A stretch of DNA of 64,000 nt from Azoarcus sp. TTM-91 (GCF_012911025.1 NZ_WUEI01000011.1:16936-80935), one strand, 5' to 3'; counted from the first letter of the stretch, positions 34,756 to 44,645 are shown. The notes: a model not told the origin generated them from the letters alone. A program made the numbers and translations.

Positions 34756-37131
34756 ATGAGTCGATATGTTTTCCCGCTGGATGCGGGCGCGGCTGAATAT
34801 GTATTCGCGCCGTTTTTTGATCCGGAGCATGCTCCTGGCCTGGCCTTGGAGTTTGAGGCGCCGAGCGGTTTTACGCTGGAGCGGGAAAACGATTGGTGCT
34901 TTACCAAGGTGATCTGGAATGGCGTCAATTCGCGGCAGTCTGAAATGACTGTGCGCTGCCAGACGCCTTTTGCCTCTGAGGTTCATGACCGTCTGATCGC
35001 GGCGTTTACTTTATCTCCTACTGCATGCGTGTCATTTGCCTTGCTGGATGGCAAAGGGCGGGTTCTGGGTGGTTGGAGCAAGGCGTTCCAAGGGACCGGA
35101 ATCCGTCAGGAGATCGATCTCAGCCTTACGGGGCTATTGCTCAAGGGTTTGGCGCCGCGTGCGCTTTTGCTTGCGGCAGGCCTTCGTCAGAGGTCTTTTG
35201 CAGGTGTGGCGCTGCGCATTTCTTCACCGCAGGCTTCGGAGGGTGTCCTTGTATTGACATGGCTCGGCTTGCGTAACAGCAAAGCCCATGCGGAATTGAC
35301 CCGCTCTCGTGCTGGAGCGTCTATGGATTGGTCGCCTTGGGTGCTGACGGAACGCGACCGAGGCGAAATGGTGCCGCAGCATGGCTTGCTTTTCGGCCGG
35401 GAGGAGTTGTTTCAAGTGCGCGGCCGACGATTTTTGCCAGGATGGAGAGAGCATTTCGCTGTTCTTGAATCAAAGGCGATGAAGTGCCTGGAGTTAACTC
35501 CAGAGAAGGATTATGGCGAGTATCTGCCACACCATGATTTGCGTTTTACCCGCGTACGGGCGGAGGCGGTGCGTGCATACCACTGGGATGCCTTGGTATT
35601 GGCTTTTGTCGGTCTCGTAACAGAGGAAAAACGTTACATCGAGCATGCGCTGCGCTATCTCATGTGCATGCTCCATACTCCTCAATGGGGAGACTCGTCG
35701 GAGCAACGGGTGCCATCCAGCACTTGGACCCAACGTGCTTTCATGGAGGAGATGACGACCACGAGCGTGGCTATCCTGCTCGACTGGTTGGGTTTTGCTT
35801 TGTCAGGGCAGGCTCAGTCATTGGCTCGCCATGCGCTTTGGACGCGCGGTATGTCTTATGTTCAGCGAGACTTGTTCCAGCACGACTACATGCAGCGGAT
35901 GAATCAGGGGGCCGTGTTTTGCAGGGCGCTGGTGCTGGGAGGTTTGACGCTGGAGCGGGGGTGGCCGAGGGCGGCCGGGGTTGCTGATGACGCTTATATG
36001 CAGATGAGGAGGGTGCTGCAATCTTACGTGCAGTCGGACGGCGGTATTTCGGAAGGGCCGGGGTATTTCTGTCAGACCCTCACTGCGACGCTGTGGACCA
36101 TCATTGCCTATTGTCGCGCTCGCCATCTGGATTGGCGTCTCGAGGTTCAGTCGTTATATCCAGATATCGAAAATTATCTCACCGCGATGGCAGCAGGCGA
36201 GCCGGGCAAGTGTATTCCATCTGGAGATTGCCGTCTTGAATGGTTTAGCGGCGACGCGATTCCTATCTTTGCTGCACTGTTTCCGGATTCTGCGTTTGCC
36301 AGCATCCTGAAACCCTGTTTGGAAAATGGCTGGGTTCATGAAGTGACGGGAACATTGCGCGGTAGCGGCGGTATGGTTGGGATGGTTTATGGGCCTGATG
36401 AAGTCAAAATGCCGAGTTCGGTGGCCGCACCGTCATCCTGGCTGCCCAAGACCGGGAAATTGAGCCACGTGCGCGAAGTGGCAGGGCATGTTGCACGGCT
36501 TTGGGCGACGGCCAGTCGATATGGCGTTACGCATGGTCATCTTGACCACGGCGGCGTCGTGCTTGAAGTCGACGAAACCCCACTTTTTGTTGACCGTGGT
36601 ATGGCTGAGTACTGGAAGGCATCTTTGGTGCATGAGATGCGTCGTAGCTACGCCCACAATACGTTGACACCGCTGTTGGCGGACGGGCGTTATGCTGACC
36701 AAGTTATGCCAGGGCCGGATGCGAAGGAGCCGACGGTTCCGTCTGACGGCAGTGCGCTGCTGGAGATTCCGGGGCAGGATGTATGGCGTAATCATATGTC
36801 TGCTTATGTGAGAACGCTTGTTGACGGCGGCGCCGATGCCACTTGGTATATCCGGGATAGAGGTGTATTGCTCGCCCCGGGGCGGCTGGCTTTTCATTTC
36901 CACGGCCCACACAAGTTTTCTGTGAGCGGAACGTCTGTCAATGCCACTGTGGGCGACTTTTATTGCCAGATCGATTTTCCCTGGGCGGAGCAGGTGACGG
37001 TTGAGCTGTCTCTGCCTGACTTTGCTGGTCGCGCAATGTTCCATATTTGCGCGCTTACCGGTCAATGTGAAAGCTTCGATCTGGAAACACGTATTACCGT
37101 GCGGGGCTGTATTAAAGAGAACGGCGTTTGA
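34756..37131 (+). CDS. Heparinase II/III-like protein, apparently cytosolic
   Basis: A 791-residue protein. Residues ~1-180 look beta-rich. About 225-500 are helical, like the (alpha/alpha)6 toroid of polysaccharide lyases (YIEHALRYLMCMLHT, DGGISEGPGYFCQTL). About 520-790 match the heparinase II/III-like C-terminal beta domain, with GVTHGHLDHGGVVLEVDETPLFVDRG at about 590-615. No signal peptide or membrane helix is present at the start MSRYVFPLDAGAAEYV. Related genes occur in exopolysaccharide clusters, sometimes with an asnB-like gene as here. Whether it cleaves, proof-reads or modifies the polymer is unknown. Confidence 0.75.
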   Translation: MSRYVFPLDAGAAEYVFAPFFDPEHAPGLALEFEAPSGFTLERENDWCFTKVIWNGVNSRQSEMTVRCQTPFASEVHDRLIAAFTLSPTACVSFALLDGKGRVLGGWSKAFQGTGIRQEIDLSLTGLLLKGLAPRALLLAAGLRQRSFAGVALRISSPQASEGVLVLTWLGLRNSKAHAELTRSRAGASMDWSPWVLTERDRGEMVPQHGLLFGREELFQVRGRRFLPGWREHFAVLESKAMKCLELTPEKDYGEYLPHHDLRFTRVRAEAVRAYHWDALVLAFVGLVTEEKRYIEHALRYLMCMLHTPQWGDSSEQRVPSSTWTQRAFMEEMTTTSVAILLDWLGFALSGQAQSLARHALWTRGMSYVQRDLFQHDYMQRMNQGAVFCRALVLGGLTLERGWPRAAGVADDAYMQMRRVLQSYVQSDGGISEGPGYFCQTLTATLWTIIAYCRARHLDWRLEVQSLYPDIENYLTAMAAGEPGKCIPSGDCRLEWFSGDAIPIFAALFPDSAFASILKPCLENGWVHEVTGTLRGSGGMVGMVYGPDEVKMPSSVAAPSSWLPKTGKLSHVREVAGHVARLWATASRYGVTHGHLDHGGVVLEVDETPLFVDRGMAEYWKASLVHEMRRSYAHNTLTPLLADGRYADQVMPGPDAKEPTVPSDGSALLEIPGQDVWRNHMSAYVRTLVDGGADATWYIRDRGVLLAPGRLAFHFHGPHKFSVSGTSVNATVGDFYCQIDFPWAEQVTVELSLPDFAGRAMFHICALTGQCESFDLETRITVRGCIKENGV

Positions 37132-37132
37132 T

Positions 37133-39070
37133 ATGTGCGGCATTATCGGCGTCTTTCATCGTGCTCCCGGGCGGTATCCTGTTTTTACCGCCACCGATCT
37201 CGCCAATCTGGAGCACCGCGGCCCGGATGGTAGCGGCGCCTTCAGCAATGATCATGTGCAGTTCGGGCATACGCGCTTGGCCATAATCGACCTGAGTGAT
37301 GGCGGGCGGCAGCCCATGTTAGGTGCAGACGGTTCTTGCGTCGTAACCTTCAATGGCGAAATCTACAACTATCCGGAGTTGCGCACCGAACTTGAACTGA
37401 TAGGAGAGCGATTCGTCACGCACTCGGACACTGAAGTGCTTCTTGCTGCTTACAAAGCGTGGGGAGCCGATTGTGTCACGCGCTTCAGAGGGATGTTCGC
37501 ATTTGCGCTCTGGGACAACGTCAAAAAGGCGCTCTTCCTTGCCCGCGATCGCTGCGGCGAGAAGCCCTTGTTCTACCACTGGGATGGAGAGCGTCTGGCG
37601 TTCGCATCCGAGCTAAAGGCGCTAGTGCCGCTACTTCGTGGCCGACCGACACTTGATCCTGCAGTGGTCGACATGTACCTGCACTATCAGTACGTGCCTG
37701 AGCCGTTTACCTTGCTGGCGGGCGTACGTAAACTCCCTGCCGCGCACACGCTGACATTGTTCGCTGCGGACTGGCATGCCGAGCCGCAGCGCTATTGGAA
37801 TGTCGAGAGTACGTCGTACGGCGGGTCGCTTCCCGTGGATACGCCGGGTATCCTCGCAAGCATTCGGGAAGGTCTGGAGGATGCGGTCAAGATGACGCTG
37901 CGTGCCGACGTGCCGGTGGCCGTAGCGTTGTCGGGCGGTATCGACTCAGGGGCGATCGCCGCCCTGGCGCAGCGGCATTACTCGGAGCCCATGCATGCGT
38001 TTTGTGTCGGCTACCCGGGACGCCCCCCGTATGATGAACGCGACCAGGCGCGTGCGCTTGCCGAGTCGTTGGGCATGATCGTTCACGAGGTAGAGCTACC
38101 CGTTGAGGGGTTTGTCGGCTTCTTTCCGGATCTGGTACGCGTCATGGATGAGCCAATTGCCGATCCGGCCGCTTTCGGCCACTACTCGGTGCCCAAGGCG
38201 GCGGCTGAACAGGGTATCAAGGTACTGCTTACGGGCATTGGCGGTGATGAGGTTTTCTGGGGGTATCACTGGGTAACCCAGACTGCGGCGACCAACCAGA
38301 TGCTGGCCCAGCGGCCGTCCTTGCGCACGCTGGCGGGTTGGGCCGGGTTGCCCTATGCACAGCATCGTCTGCATCAATTCGCTACACATCCGCGCGTACC
38401 TGGCGTTCTTCGCCGCTGGGCCAGCCTGCTGCGCGACCTAGGCGATGCTCGTAGTCCGAAGGAGCAACTGCGCTTTTACATGGCGGAAAGCAATTTCCCG
38501 ATGGCTTTCAGTCTGAAGCAGACCGTCTACGGTGAAGCGATGCGTAGCCTATCGCCGGATAATCCCTTCCGGCCGACCGATATTGGGTTGCGCAGCCACG
38601 ACGCGATTCCGGCGGCGGTCATCCGCATGTTGTTCGACACCTGGATGGTCTCCAACGCGGTTGCTCTCGGTGATCGCGTGAGCATGGGTGTTGGCGTGGA
38701 GGCGCGACTGCCCTTTCTAGACGTCTCGCTGATCGAGCGGGTCATGGCGCTGCGGGCGCACACGCCCGATCACGAGTTCGGACAGAAAACCTGGTTGCGT
38801 GCGGCGCTGAAGGGCGTGCTGCCCGATGAGGTCTTGGCCAGGCCAAAAGCCGGATTCCAGCCGCCGGTGCAGGAGTGGCTCGCGGGGGTGATTGCCGCCT
38901 ATGGCGATATATTGCGCGATGGCGAACTGGTTCGGGAGGGCATCGTCAATGGTGCCAGCGTGGAATACGCGCTTTCGACCATGTCGAAGGCAGGATGGCC
39001 GGGTCTGTTCTTCGCCTACAAGCTAGTTCTCCTTGAAATGTGGTATCGCAAGGTTGTCCTGTCATGCTGA
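37133..39070 (+). CDS. asnB: AsnB-type glutamine amidotransferase
   Basis: A 645-residue asparagine synthase (glutamine-hydrolysing) homologue. The nucleophile Cys2 is present (MCGIIGVFHR), as are LEHRGPDGSG, FNGEIYNYPELR and the synthase ATP loop ALSGGIDSGAIAAL (about 266). GIGGDEVFWGYHW and GVEARLPFLD complete the second domain. In polysaccharide clusters such proteins are believed to amidate sugar acids rather than make asparagine. It begins 1 nt after the heparinase-like gene and overlaps the next glycosyltransferase by 7 nt. The substrate here is not determinable. Confidence 0.88.
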   Translation: MCGIIGVFHRAPGRYPVFTATDLANLEHRGPDGSGAFSNDHVQFGHTRLAIIDLSDGGRQPMLGADGSCVVTFNGEIYNYPELRTELELIGERFVTHSDTEVLLAAYKAWGADCVTRFRGMFAFALWDNVKKALFLARDRCGEKPLFYHWDGERLAFASELKALVPLLRGRPTLDPAVVDMYLHYQYVPEPFTLLAGVRKLPAAHTLTLFAADWHAEPQRYWNVESTSYGGSLPVDTPGILASIREGLEDAVKMTLRADVPVAVALSGGIDSGAIAALAQRHYSEPMHAFCVGYPGRPPYDERDQARALAESLGMIVHEVELPVEGFVGFFPDLVRVMDEPIADPAAFGHYSVPKAAAEQGIKVLLTGIGGDEVFWGYHWVTQTAATNQMLAQRPSLRTLAGWAGLPYAQHRLHQFATHPRVPGVLRRWASLLRDLGDARSPKEQLRFYMAESNFPMAFSLKQTVYGEAMRSLSPDNPFRPTDIGLRSHDAIPAAVIRMLFDTWMVSNAVALGDRVSMGVGVEARLPFLDVSLIERVMALRAHTPDHEFGQKTWLRAALKGVLPDEVLARPKAGFQPPVQEWLAGVIAAYGDILRDGELVREGIVNGASVEYALSTMSKAGWPGLFFAYKLVLLEMWYRKVVLSC

Positions 39071-40437
39071 CCAAGCGACAGGCTGTGCTGATCTACAACC
39101 CGGTATCGGGGCATGGGCATCTCGATTCCTGGAATGCGATGTTCGTCGCTTTGATGCTGGAGAAAGGTTGGAAGGTTCTGGCGCTGACTCCGGACACGGG
39201 CGCATTGATGGAACGCCTTGATCAGAAAGGGCTGGCAAACTCCCCCGGGCTTCAGCTTCTTGACTGGAATGCGCACCAGCCGCGCATGCGTACCTATCTT
39301 CGCGGAGCCTGGCAGCGTTGGGATCGCCTTGGTGATCGATATTTCTACCACCGTGCCGGTAGCGAGACGACCTCAGGCCTGTCGTTCGGAGAGTACTGGA
39401 AACGGCGTATGTGCCAGGCAGTGGTGCCCTTCCTGTTTCGCGCCTCGTACTATGCCTATACGCGTTATCGGCGCCGGTATTTGACCAGCCATTCTCTGGC
39501 AGTCGAGGATCCTGAATCCTACATGGCGTGCCCGGTGGACATGGCACGTCGAGTTCACGCGGCGCTTAGGAAAGCGAGGGCGAAGCCGGCACTGGTGTTC
39601 AACATGTACATGGACACCTATCGCACCAGCCGGCCGCGATGGGACGAATTTGCCGCGATCAATACGCTGCGCTGGGCGGGCATCCGCTTCGTGCCGCCTG
39701 CGATGCCTGAGGAGCCCTGGTATCAGCTTCCGTCCTGGCGGGGGATGTGCATCCTTGATGAGCGAGTGCGGGCGGCTTATTCGAATGAATTACCGGACAA
39801 AGTCTTCGGATATCTACCGGATATTACCGAGACGGCCTTACCCACGGACTCCACTGTGTTCGTTCGGGAGATACACCGGAGGGCGAGGGGCCGCAAGATT
39901 GTGTTTCTCGGCGGGTCGATCGGTGGGCAGAAGAATCTGGCCCGTTGGTTCGAGTTGATCCGGCTTGCCGATCCAGGCCGGTGGTTCTTCGTCCAGGTCG
40001 GCGAGATCCACCGGGGGACGTTGACGGTCGAGGATGTTGCGGCATTGGATGCGGCGCTGGCTGCGCCGCCGGAAAACCTCCTGCTGCATGCCGAATATCT
40101 CCCGGACGAGCGGGTATTCAATGAAGTCATCAGTACCTGCGACGTCGTCTTTGCGGTGTATCGTCGGTTCAGCATCAGTAGCAATATGCCGGGCAAGGCC
40201 GCCCATTTTCGTAAGCCTGTTCTGGTGAGCGATCGCTACCTGCTTGGTGAGCGCGTCACCCGCTACGGTATCGGCCTTGGCGTGGATGAAGACGACGCCC
40301 ATGCAATGCTCGCTGGGCTTGCGTGCGTAATGGATAAGCCTGTCCCTGAAGCATGCTTTTCCCGCTACTGCTCCGATTTTAGCCTGACCGAGCTTGCCGG
40401 GCGGCTCGAGGGCTTTCTACATGACTGCTTGAAATGA
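39064..40437 (+). CDS. Putative GT-B glycosyltransferase
   Basis: A 457-residue protein with a two-domain GT-B look. The N-terminal half is a Rossmann start (AVLIYNPVSGHGHLDSWNAMF, LEKGWKVLALTP). The C-terminal half contains KIVFLGGSIGGQKNLARWFEL and LLHAEYLPDERVFNEVISTCDVVFAVYRRFSISSNMPGKAAHFRKPVLVS, the donor-binding area of GT4-like enzymes. I do not recognise a named gene. It overlaps asnB by 7 nt. Donor and acceptor are unknown. Confidence 0.65.
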   Translation: MLTKRQAVLIYNPVSGHGHLDSWNAMFVALMLEKGWKVLALTPDTGALMERLDQKGLANSPGLQLLDWNAHQPRMRTYLRGAWQRWDRLGDRYFYHRAGSETTSGLSFGEYWKRRMCQAVVPFLFRASYYAYTRYRRRYLTSHSLAVEDPESYMACPVDMARRVHAALRKARAKPALVFNMYMDTYRTSRPRWDEFAAINTLRWAGIRFVPPAMPEEPWYQLPSWRGMCILDERVRAAYSNELPDKVFGYLPDITETALPTDSTVFVREIHRRARGRKIVFLGGSIGGQKNLARWFELIRLADPGRWFFVQVGEIHRGTLTVEDVAALDAALAAPPENLLLHAEYLPDERVFNEVISTCDVVFAVYRRFSISSNMPGKAAHFRKPVLVSDRYLLGERVTRYGIGLGVDEDDAHAMLAGLACVMDKPVPEACFSRYCSDFSLTELAGRLEGFLHDCLK

Positions 40438-40444
40438 GGGATTC

Positions 40445-41263
40445 GTGAAGAGTTACTTGAATAAAATCTCTGCGTTCTTGCAGCGGCGCGTTGCGCGCCC
40501 CGTGATGCAGACGGACGGCTCGCCTTTGCTCGCGCATGTCAATCATAAAGATCTGCTCGCGGCGGAGGCCCTGCTCCGACTCGGGACGGCTTACGGTGGC
40601 TGGATCATTCCCGCCGATGCCGGTCTGGACGGGAACAGCATCTGTTACCTTGCCGGCGCAGGGGAGGACATTAGTTTTGACTGTGCGCTGGTCCGACAAT
40701 TCGGATGTCGTGTCCGTATCGTCGATCCGACGCCGCGTGCGATTGCACATTTCGGCCAACTTGTCGAGGCGGTGAATGCCGGACGTCGCTTCCCGGTCAA
40801 CAACAGTGCGACTGATTTCTACGATCTCGTGCCGGAACAACTGGAGCGTTTTTCCTTCCTTCCTATTGGATTGGCGGACAAGGACGTGGAGTTGAAGTTT
40901 TACATGCCCAAGAATCCGACGCATGTTTCTTGCTCAACCGTCAACCTGCAGAAGACTGAGGACTTTTTTACCGCGCAGTGTCACAGGTTGGCCACGGTCA
41001 TGGCCCAGCAGGGTGATGACTGTCTGGATCTGTTGAAGATGGATATCGAAGGCGCGGAATACTCGGTGATCCGTGATCTTGCTGCTTCAGACCTACTCCC
41101 ACGAATGCTGTTGATCGAGTTCGACGAGGCTCACAGTCCGCAGGATAACGGTGCCGGCGAACGTATTCGTACTCATGTACAAATGCTGCTCGATGCGGGA
41201 ATGAGGTGTGTCGCTGTTGAGGGAAGCAATATGACTTTGGTGCGTCGGGGGATGTCGACATGA
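40445..41263 (+). CDS. FkbM-family methyltransferase
   Basis: A 272-residue SAM-dependent methyltransferase of the FkbM group, common in O-antigen clusters as sugar O-methylases. The domain (about 60-260) includes ICYLAGAGEDISFDCALVRQFGCRVRIVDPTPRA and the family motif LLKMDIEGAEYSVIRDL. It starts at a GTG preceded by GAGGG. The stop overlaps the next methyltransferase start (ATGA), so both are made together. Confidence 0.85.
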   Translation: MKSYLNKISAFLQRRVARPVMQTDGSPLLAHVNHKDLLAAEALLRLGTAYGGWIIPADAGLDGNSICYLAGAGEDISFDCALVRQFGCRVRIVDPTPRAIAHFGQLVEAVNAGRRFPVNNSATDFYDLVPEQLERFSFLPIGLADKDVELKFYMPKNPTHVSCSTVNLQKTEDFFTAQCHRLATVMAQQGDDCLDLLKMDIEGAEYSVIRDLAASDLLPRMLLIEFDEAHSPQDNGAGERIRTHVQMLLDAGMRCVAVEGSNMTLVRRGMST

Positions 41264-42234
41264 GCGACGAGAGCTTTGTAGAGAAACATTACGCGCGCCA
41301 TGCCAAGCACTTCGAGAATGATCTTATCGATGCTGATCGCATTCGCATCTCTGAATCGTGGTTTGACGAATCAACGGCAGATTACTGGAGGCATGCTCGT
41401 GCGTATGAATGTGCGGAGTTGTTGTCGGGTAGCGGTCTGGAGGCAACTTGGCTAACGGTTGGCGACGGTCGTTGGGGGCTTGATGCCTTCCGCCTGCGCA
41501 AGAAGGGATATACCTCCGTATTGGCGACGGATATCAGCGAAGCACTACTGAGGCGTGCAAAAGAAAAAGGCCTGATTGACACCTATGCAGTAGAGAACGC
41601 GGAGAAGTTGAGCTTTCTGGACCGATCCTTCGATTATGTTTTCTGCAAGGAGTCGCTGCACCACTTTCCACGCCCCTATGTTGCGCTTTACGAGATGCTC
41701 CGTGTGGCGAGGAAGGGCGTTTTCATTATTGAGCCTAACGATACATATGATTTTGTATTTCCCGAAATGCAGGCGACCCGGCTGGGGATCAGAGCAAGAA
41801 TCATGGCCGGTCTGAGGTTGATGAAGAGCGGCGTTGCTGGGAGGAGAACTGGCGACGATAGGCGGCCCACGGTTAAATACAATCCGCCGGACTGGGAGAG
41901 TAGTGGAAATTTCGTGTACGCGATCTCCCGCCGCGAGGTCGAGAAAATTGCGCTTGGCTTGAATCTGCCCCAGGTCGTGGTGAAGGGGCTCAATGATCAT
42001 TATGTGAAAGGTTGCGAGTTCGAGCCGGCTGACGAGGTGCGCTCCGCAGTGTTTCGCGAATTAATTTCTGTGATTCGCGGTAAGGATGAATTGTGCCGTA
42101 GAGGAGTGGCTGACTCCAATCTCATCATGGCCGGATTCTTACTGGATCGATTCGATGCGGGGACGGCGCAGCGCTTCGTTGCAGAGGGCTGGGATGTCGT
42201 TGATCTACCGAGAAACCCTTATATATCGGGGTGA
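41260..42234 (+). CDS. Class I SAM-dependent methyltransferase
   Basis: A 324-residue protein with a Methyltransf_11-like domain (about 50-155). It has TWLTVGDGRWGLDAFRLRKKGYTSVLATDISEALL (SAM-binding loop, with GDGRWG in place of GCGxG), AVENAEKLSFLDRSFDYVFCKESLHHFPRP and LRVARKGVFIIEPND. The C-terminal ~150 residues are specific. Together with the preceding FkbM enzyme it is a candidate for methylating a sugar or the chain end of the exported polysaccharide. A 179-nt gap without a recognisable gene follows. Confidence 0.8.
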   Translation: MSDESFVEKHYARHAKHFENDLIDADRIRISESWFDESTADYWRHARAYECAELLSGSGLEATWLTVGDGRWGLDAFRLRKKGYTSVLATDISEALLRRAKEKGLIDTYAVENAEKLSFLDRSFDYVFCKESLHHFPRPYVALYEMLRVARKGVFIIEPNDTYDFVFPEMQATRLGIRARIMAGLRLMKSGVAGRRTGDDRRPTVKYNPPDWESSGNFVYAISRREVEKIALGLNLPQVVVKGLNDHYVKGCEFEPADEVRSAVFRELISVIRGKDELCRRGVADSNLIMAGFLLDRFDAGTAQRFVAEGWDVVDLPRNPYISG

Positions 42235-42413
42235 TTCCTGCTTGTAGGAGTTGGTGGTAATGCTGCCAAGGCCGGCCGAGGGACAGCAGGTTTGTTCTCG
42301 GGAGTACGGGTTGAGTTCGACGGTATGAGATGCTGGAAATCGTATCGGTGGACGTCAATCCGGTTGTTTATATTCTTGAATCCGTCTCAAGATCATTAAT
42401 TGCAGTAAAAGTA

Positions 42414-44645
42414 ATGACCGCACCTATTGTCCTTTTTGCATATAACCGCCCGAGTCATACGCGTGCAACGCTGGAGGCGCTGGCGCGTAACACGCTTGCT
42501 GCGCAGTCCGACCTCGTTATCTTCTCCGATGCGCCAAAGGATGACGCTGCCGCTTCGGCTGTGCGTGAGGTGCGGGAGGTGCTGGCAGGGGTCACGGGCT
42601 TCGCATCGGTACGCGTGGTCGAGCGTGAGCGGAACATGGGACTGGCAAGGTCGGTGATTGCCGGTGTTACCGAATTGCTCGATGCACACGGAAGGGTCAT
42701 CGTTCTCGAGGATGACCTGGTCACTAGTCGGCACTTCCTGCAGTACATGAACGACGCGCTGGACTACTACGCCGATGATCCAAAGGCATTCTCCATCGGC
42801 GGCTACCAGTTTCCGGCGAGAACGATGGCAATCCCCATGCGTTATCGTCACGATACCTATGCTTCGTATCGCTGCTGCTCCTGGGGCTGGGCGACTTGGC
42901 GGGACCGCTGGGCACGTATCGATTGGGATATGGGCTATATCGACGCCTTCATGGCTGATAGGGAGCAACAGGCACGTTTCAACCGGGGTGGTCCCGACAT
43001 GACACAGATGCTGATGCATCAGCATCAGGGAAGGATCGACTCTTGGGCGATCCGCTTCTGCCACGCGCATTTTGCCAACGACATGCGCTGCATTTACCCG
43101 GTGAAGTCGCTGGTGAGTAACATCGGCCTCGATAACAGCGGGGTACATTGTGGTGTTGATCCGCGTCGGCAGCACGATAGTCTGGATGAGGCTTTCATCC
43201 CGAGTGATTTCTGTCGGGCTGATCCTGTGGAGCCGGAACTGGCCGCTGCGTTCTATCAAGCCTTCTGTCCTCCGCCTCCAGAGCCTGAGCCGTTGACGCC
43301 GCGAGTTGTTCTGCGTAAATCGCGTAGTTTCGTACGTCATTCCTTTCATATCGCGGCACGCGTTGCTGCTCGGGTGCGGCGTTTTCTATTTCGACCTGTG
43401 CAGGATGTCGACATCCTCCTCGTCAACACGATGCAGAAAAGCGGGGGCGCTGCACGCGCCGCTTGGCGAACTTTCCTGGGGGTCAGCCGCGGACGTCCGG
43501 GGGCTCGGTATTTGACCCTTGTAAAGGATGATCTCCGTGCTGACGTCGTAGGGCGTTATCACTGGTCGTTGAAGGGGGTGCTGGCCGTGCGATTCGCTTC
43601 ACTCGACCGCATCCCGATGGCGCGTTACCCACAACGCCTGCCGGTAACATTTACGCCGGCCAAGTGGATCAACCCTCTGCGCGTGCCGTTGTCCCGTTTT
43701 CGCCCGCGCCTCGTGCACCTGCATTGGCTGGCGTCGAGCCTGCTGCGCGTCGAGGATCTGGGCCGAATAAGAGCCCCCGTGGTATGGACACTGCACGATA
43801 CTTGGGCGTTTACCGGCGGCTGTCATTACACCGGGGATTGCGGCGGCTTTCAGTCGCGTTGTGGCCGCTGTCCACAGCTGGGCAGCGAGCGCGACGATGA
43901 TCTCTCGCGCGAGATCTGGTTGCGCAAGCAAAAGGCATATGGGGAGCTTAACCTTACCGTTGTGGCGCCAAGTCGTTGGCTTGCTGAACTCGCGCGCAGG
44001 AGCAGCTTGTTTGCAGGTCGGCGCATCGAGATCATTCCCAACGGGTTGGATACTGATGTGTTTTGCCCATTGGACAAGGCTGCCGCTAAAACTTTCCTTG
44101 GCATAGATGCGGCGCATCCTGTGCTGCTGTTCGGGGCTCAGTGGCTGACCGATCGTCGCAAAGGTGGGGACCTGCTTGCAGCCGCGCTGGCAAAGATCGA
44201 GTTTCCTTGCACGCTGCTGACCTTCGGTGAGGGCCAACTTGCCCTCACCACGAACCCTAATCTGGCCGTTCGCTCATTGGGGAGTTTGAGTGACGACGTC
44301 AGCTTGGCGCTGATGTACTCAGCTGCTGATGTATTCCTGTGCCCGTCCCGAGAGGACAATCTGCCAAACACAGTTGCGGAGGCCATGGCCTGTGGAACTC
44401 CGTGCGTTGCGTTTGACGCAAACGGGCTGCCGGACATGGTGACGCATCAGGTAGACGGCTGGTTGGCGAAGGCTTTCGACCCGGAAGATCTGGCACGCGG
44501 GATCCGTTGGATATTGTCACATCCGCAGCCGGAGGTACTACGCAATGCTGCCCGCGCGAAGGCAGTGGCGGAATACAGTCTGGATGTAATGAGTGCGCGC
44601 TATGCCGCCCTATATTCCGAACTGACCGGTGGACTGCATCAGTGA
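42414..44645 (+). CDS. Two-domain glycosyltransferase fusion (GT2-like plus GT4)
   Basis: A 743-residue protein. The N-terminal ~300 residues are a GT-A transferase: IVLFAYNRPSHTRATLEAL, VIVLEDDLVTSRHFLQYMN (DxD-like EDD), and SWGWATWRDRW, as in GNT-I/GT2-like enzymes of polysaccharide loci. Residues ~335-743 are a GT4: LLVNTMQKSGGAARAAWR, VVWTLHDTWAFTGGCHYTGDC, IIPNGLDTDVF and VFLCPSREDNLPNTVAEAMACGTPCVAF (E-x7-E). The fusion would add two successive sugars. The ATG at 42414 gives MTAPIVLFAYNRP; an ATG at 42330 in frame is possible. Confidence 0.85.
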   Translation: MTAPIVLFAYNRPSHTRATLEALARNTLAAQSDLVIFSDAPKDDAAASAVREVREVLAGVTGFASVRVVERERNMGLARSVIAGVTELLDAHGRVIVLEDDLVTSRHFLQYMNDALDYYADDPKAFSIGGYQFPARTMAIPMRYRHDTYASYRCCSWGWATWRDRWARIDWDMGYIDAFMADREQQARFNRGGPDMTQMLMHQHQGRIDSWAIRFCHAHFANDMRCIYPVKSLVSNIGLDNSGVHCGVDPRRQHDSLDEAFIPSDFCRADPVEPELAAAFYQAFCPPPPEPEPLTPRVVLRKSRSFVRHSFHIAARVAARVRRFLFRPVQDVDILLVNTMQKSGGAARAAWRTFLGVSRGRPGARYLTLVKDDLRADVVGRYHWSLKGVLAVRFASLDRIPMARYPQRLPVTFTPAKWINPLRVPLSRFRPRLVHLHWLASSLLRVEDLGRIRAPVVWTLHDTWAFTGGCHYTGDCGGFQSRCGRCPQLGSERDDDLSREIWLRKQKAYGELNLTVVAPSRWLAELARRSSLFAGRRIEIIPNGLDTDVFCPLDKAAAKTFLGIDAAHPVLLFGAQWLTDRRKGGDLLAAALAKIEFPCTLLTFGEGQLALTTNPNLAVRSLGSLSDDVSLALMYSAADVFLCPSREDNLPNTVAEAMACGTPCVAFDANGLPDMVTHQVDGWLAKAFDPEDLARGIRWILSHPQPEVLRNAARAKAVAEYSLDVMSARYAALYSELTGGLHQ

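Noticed and set aside
42235..42413. Possible promoter or small gene in the gap before the two-domain glycosyltransferase
   Set aside because: No -10/-35 pair with acceptable spacing and no ORF with a ribosome binding site; I see nothing supportable here.
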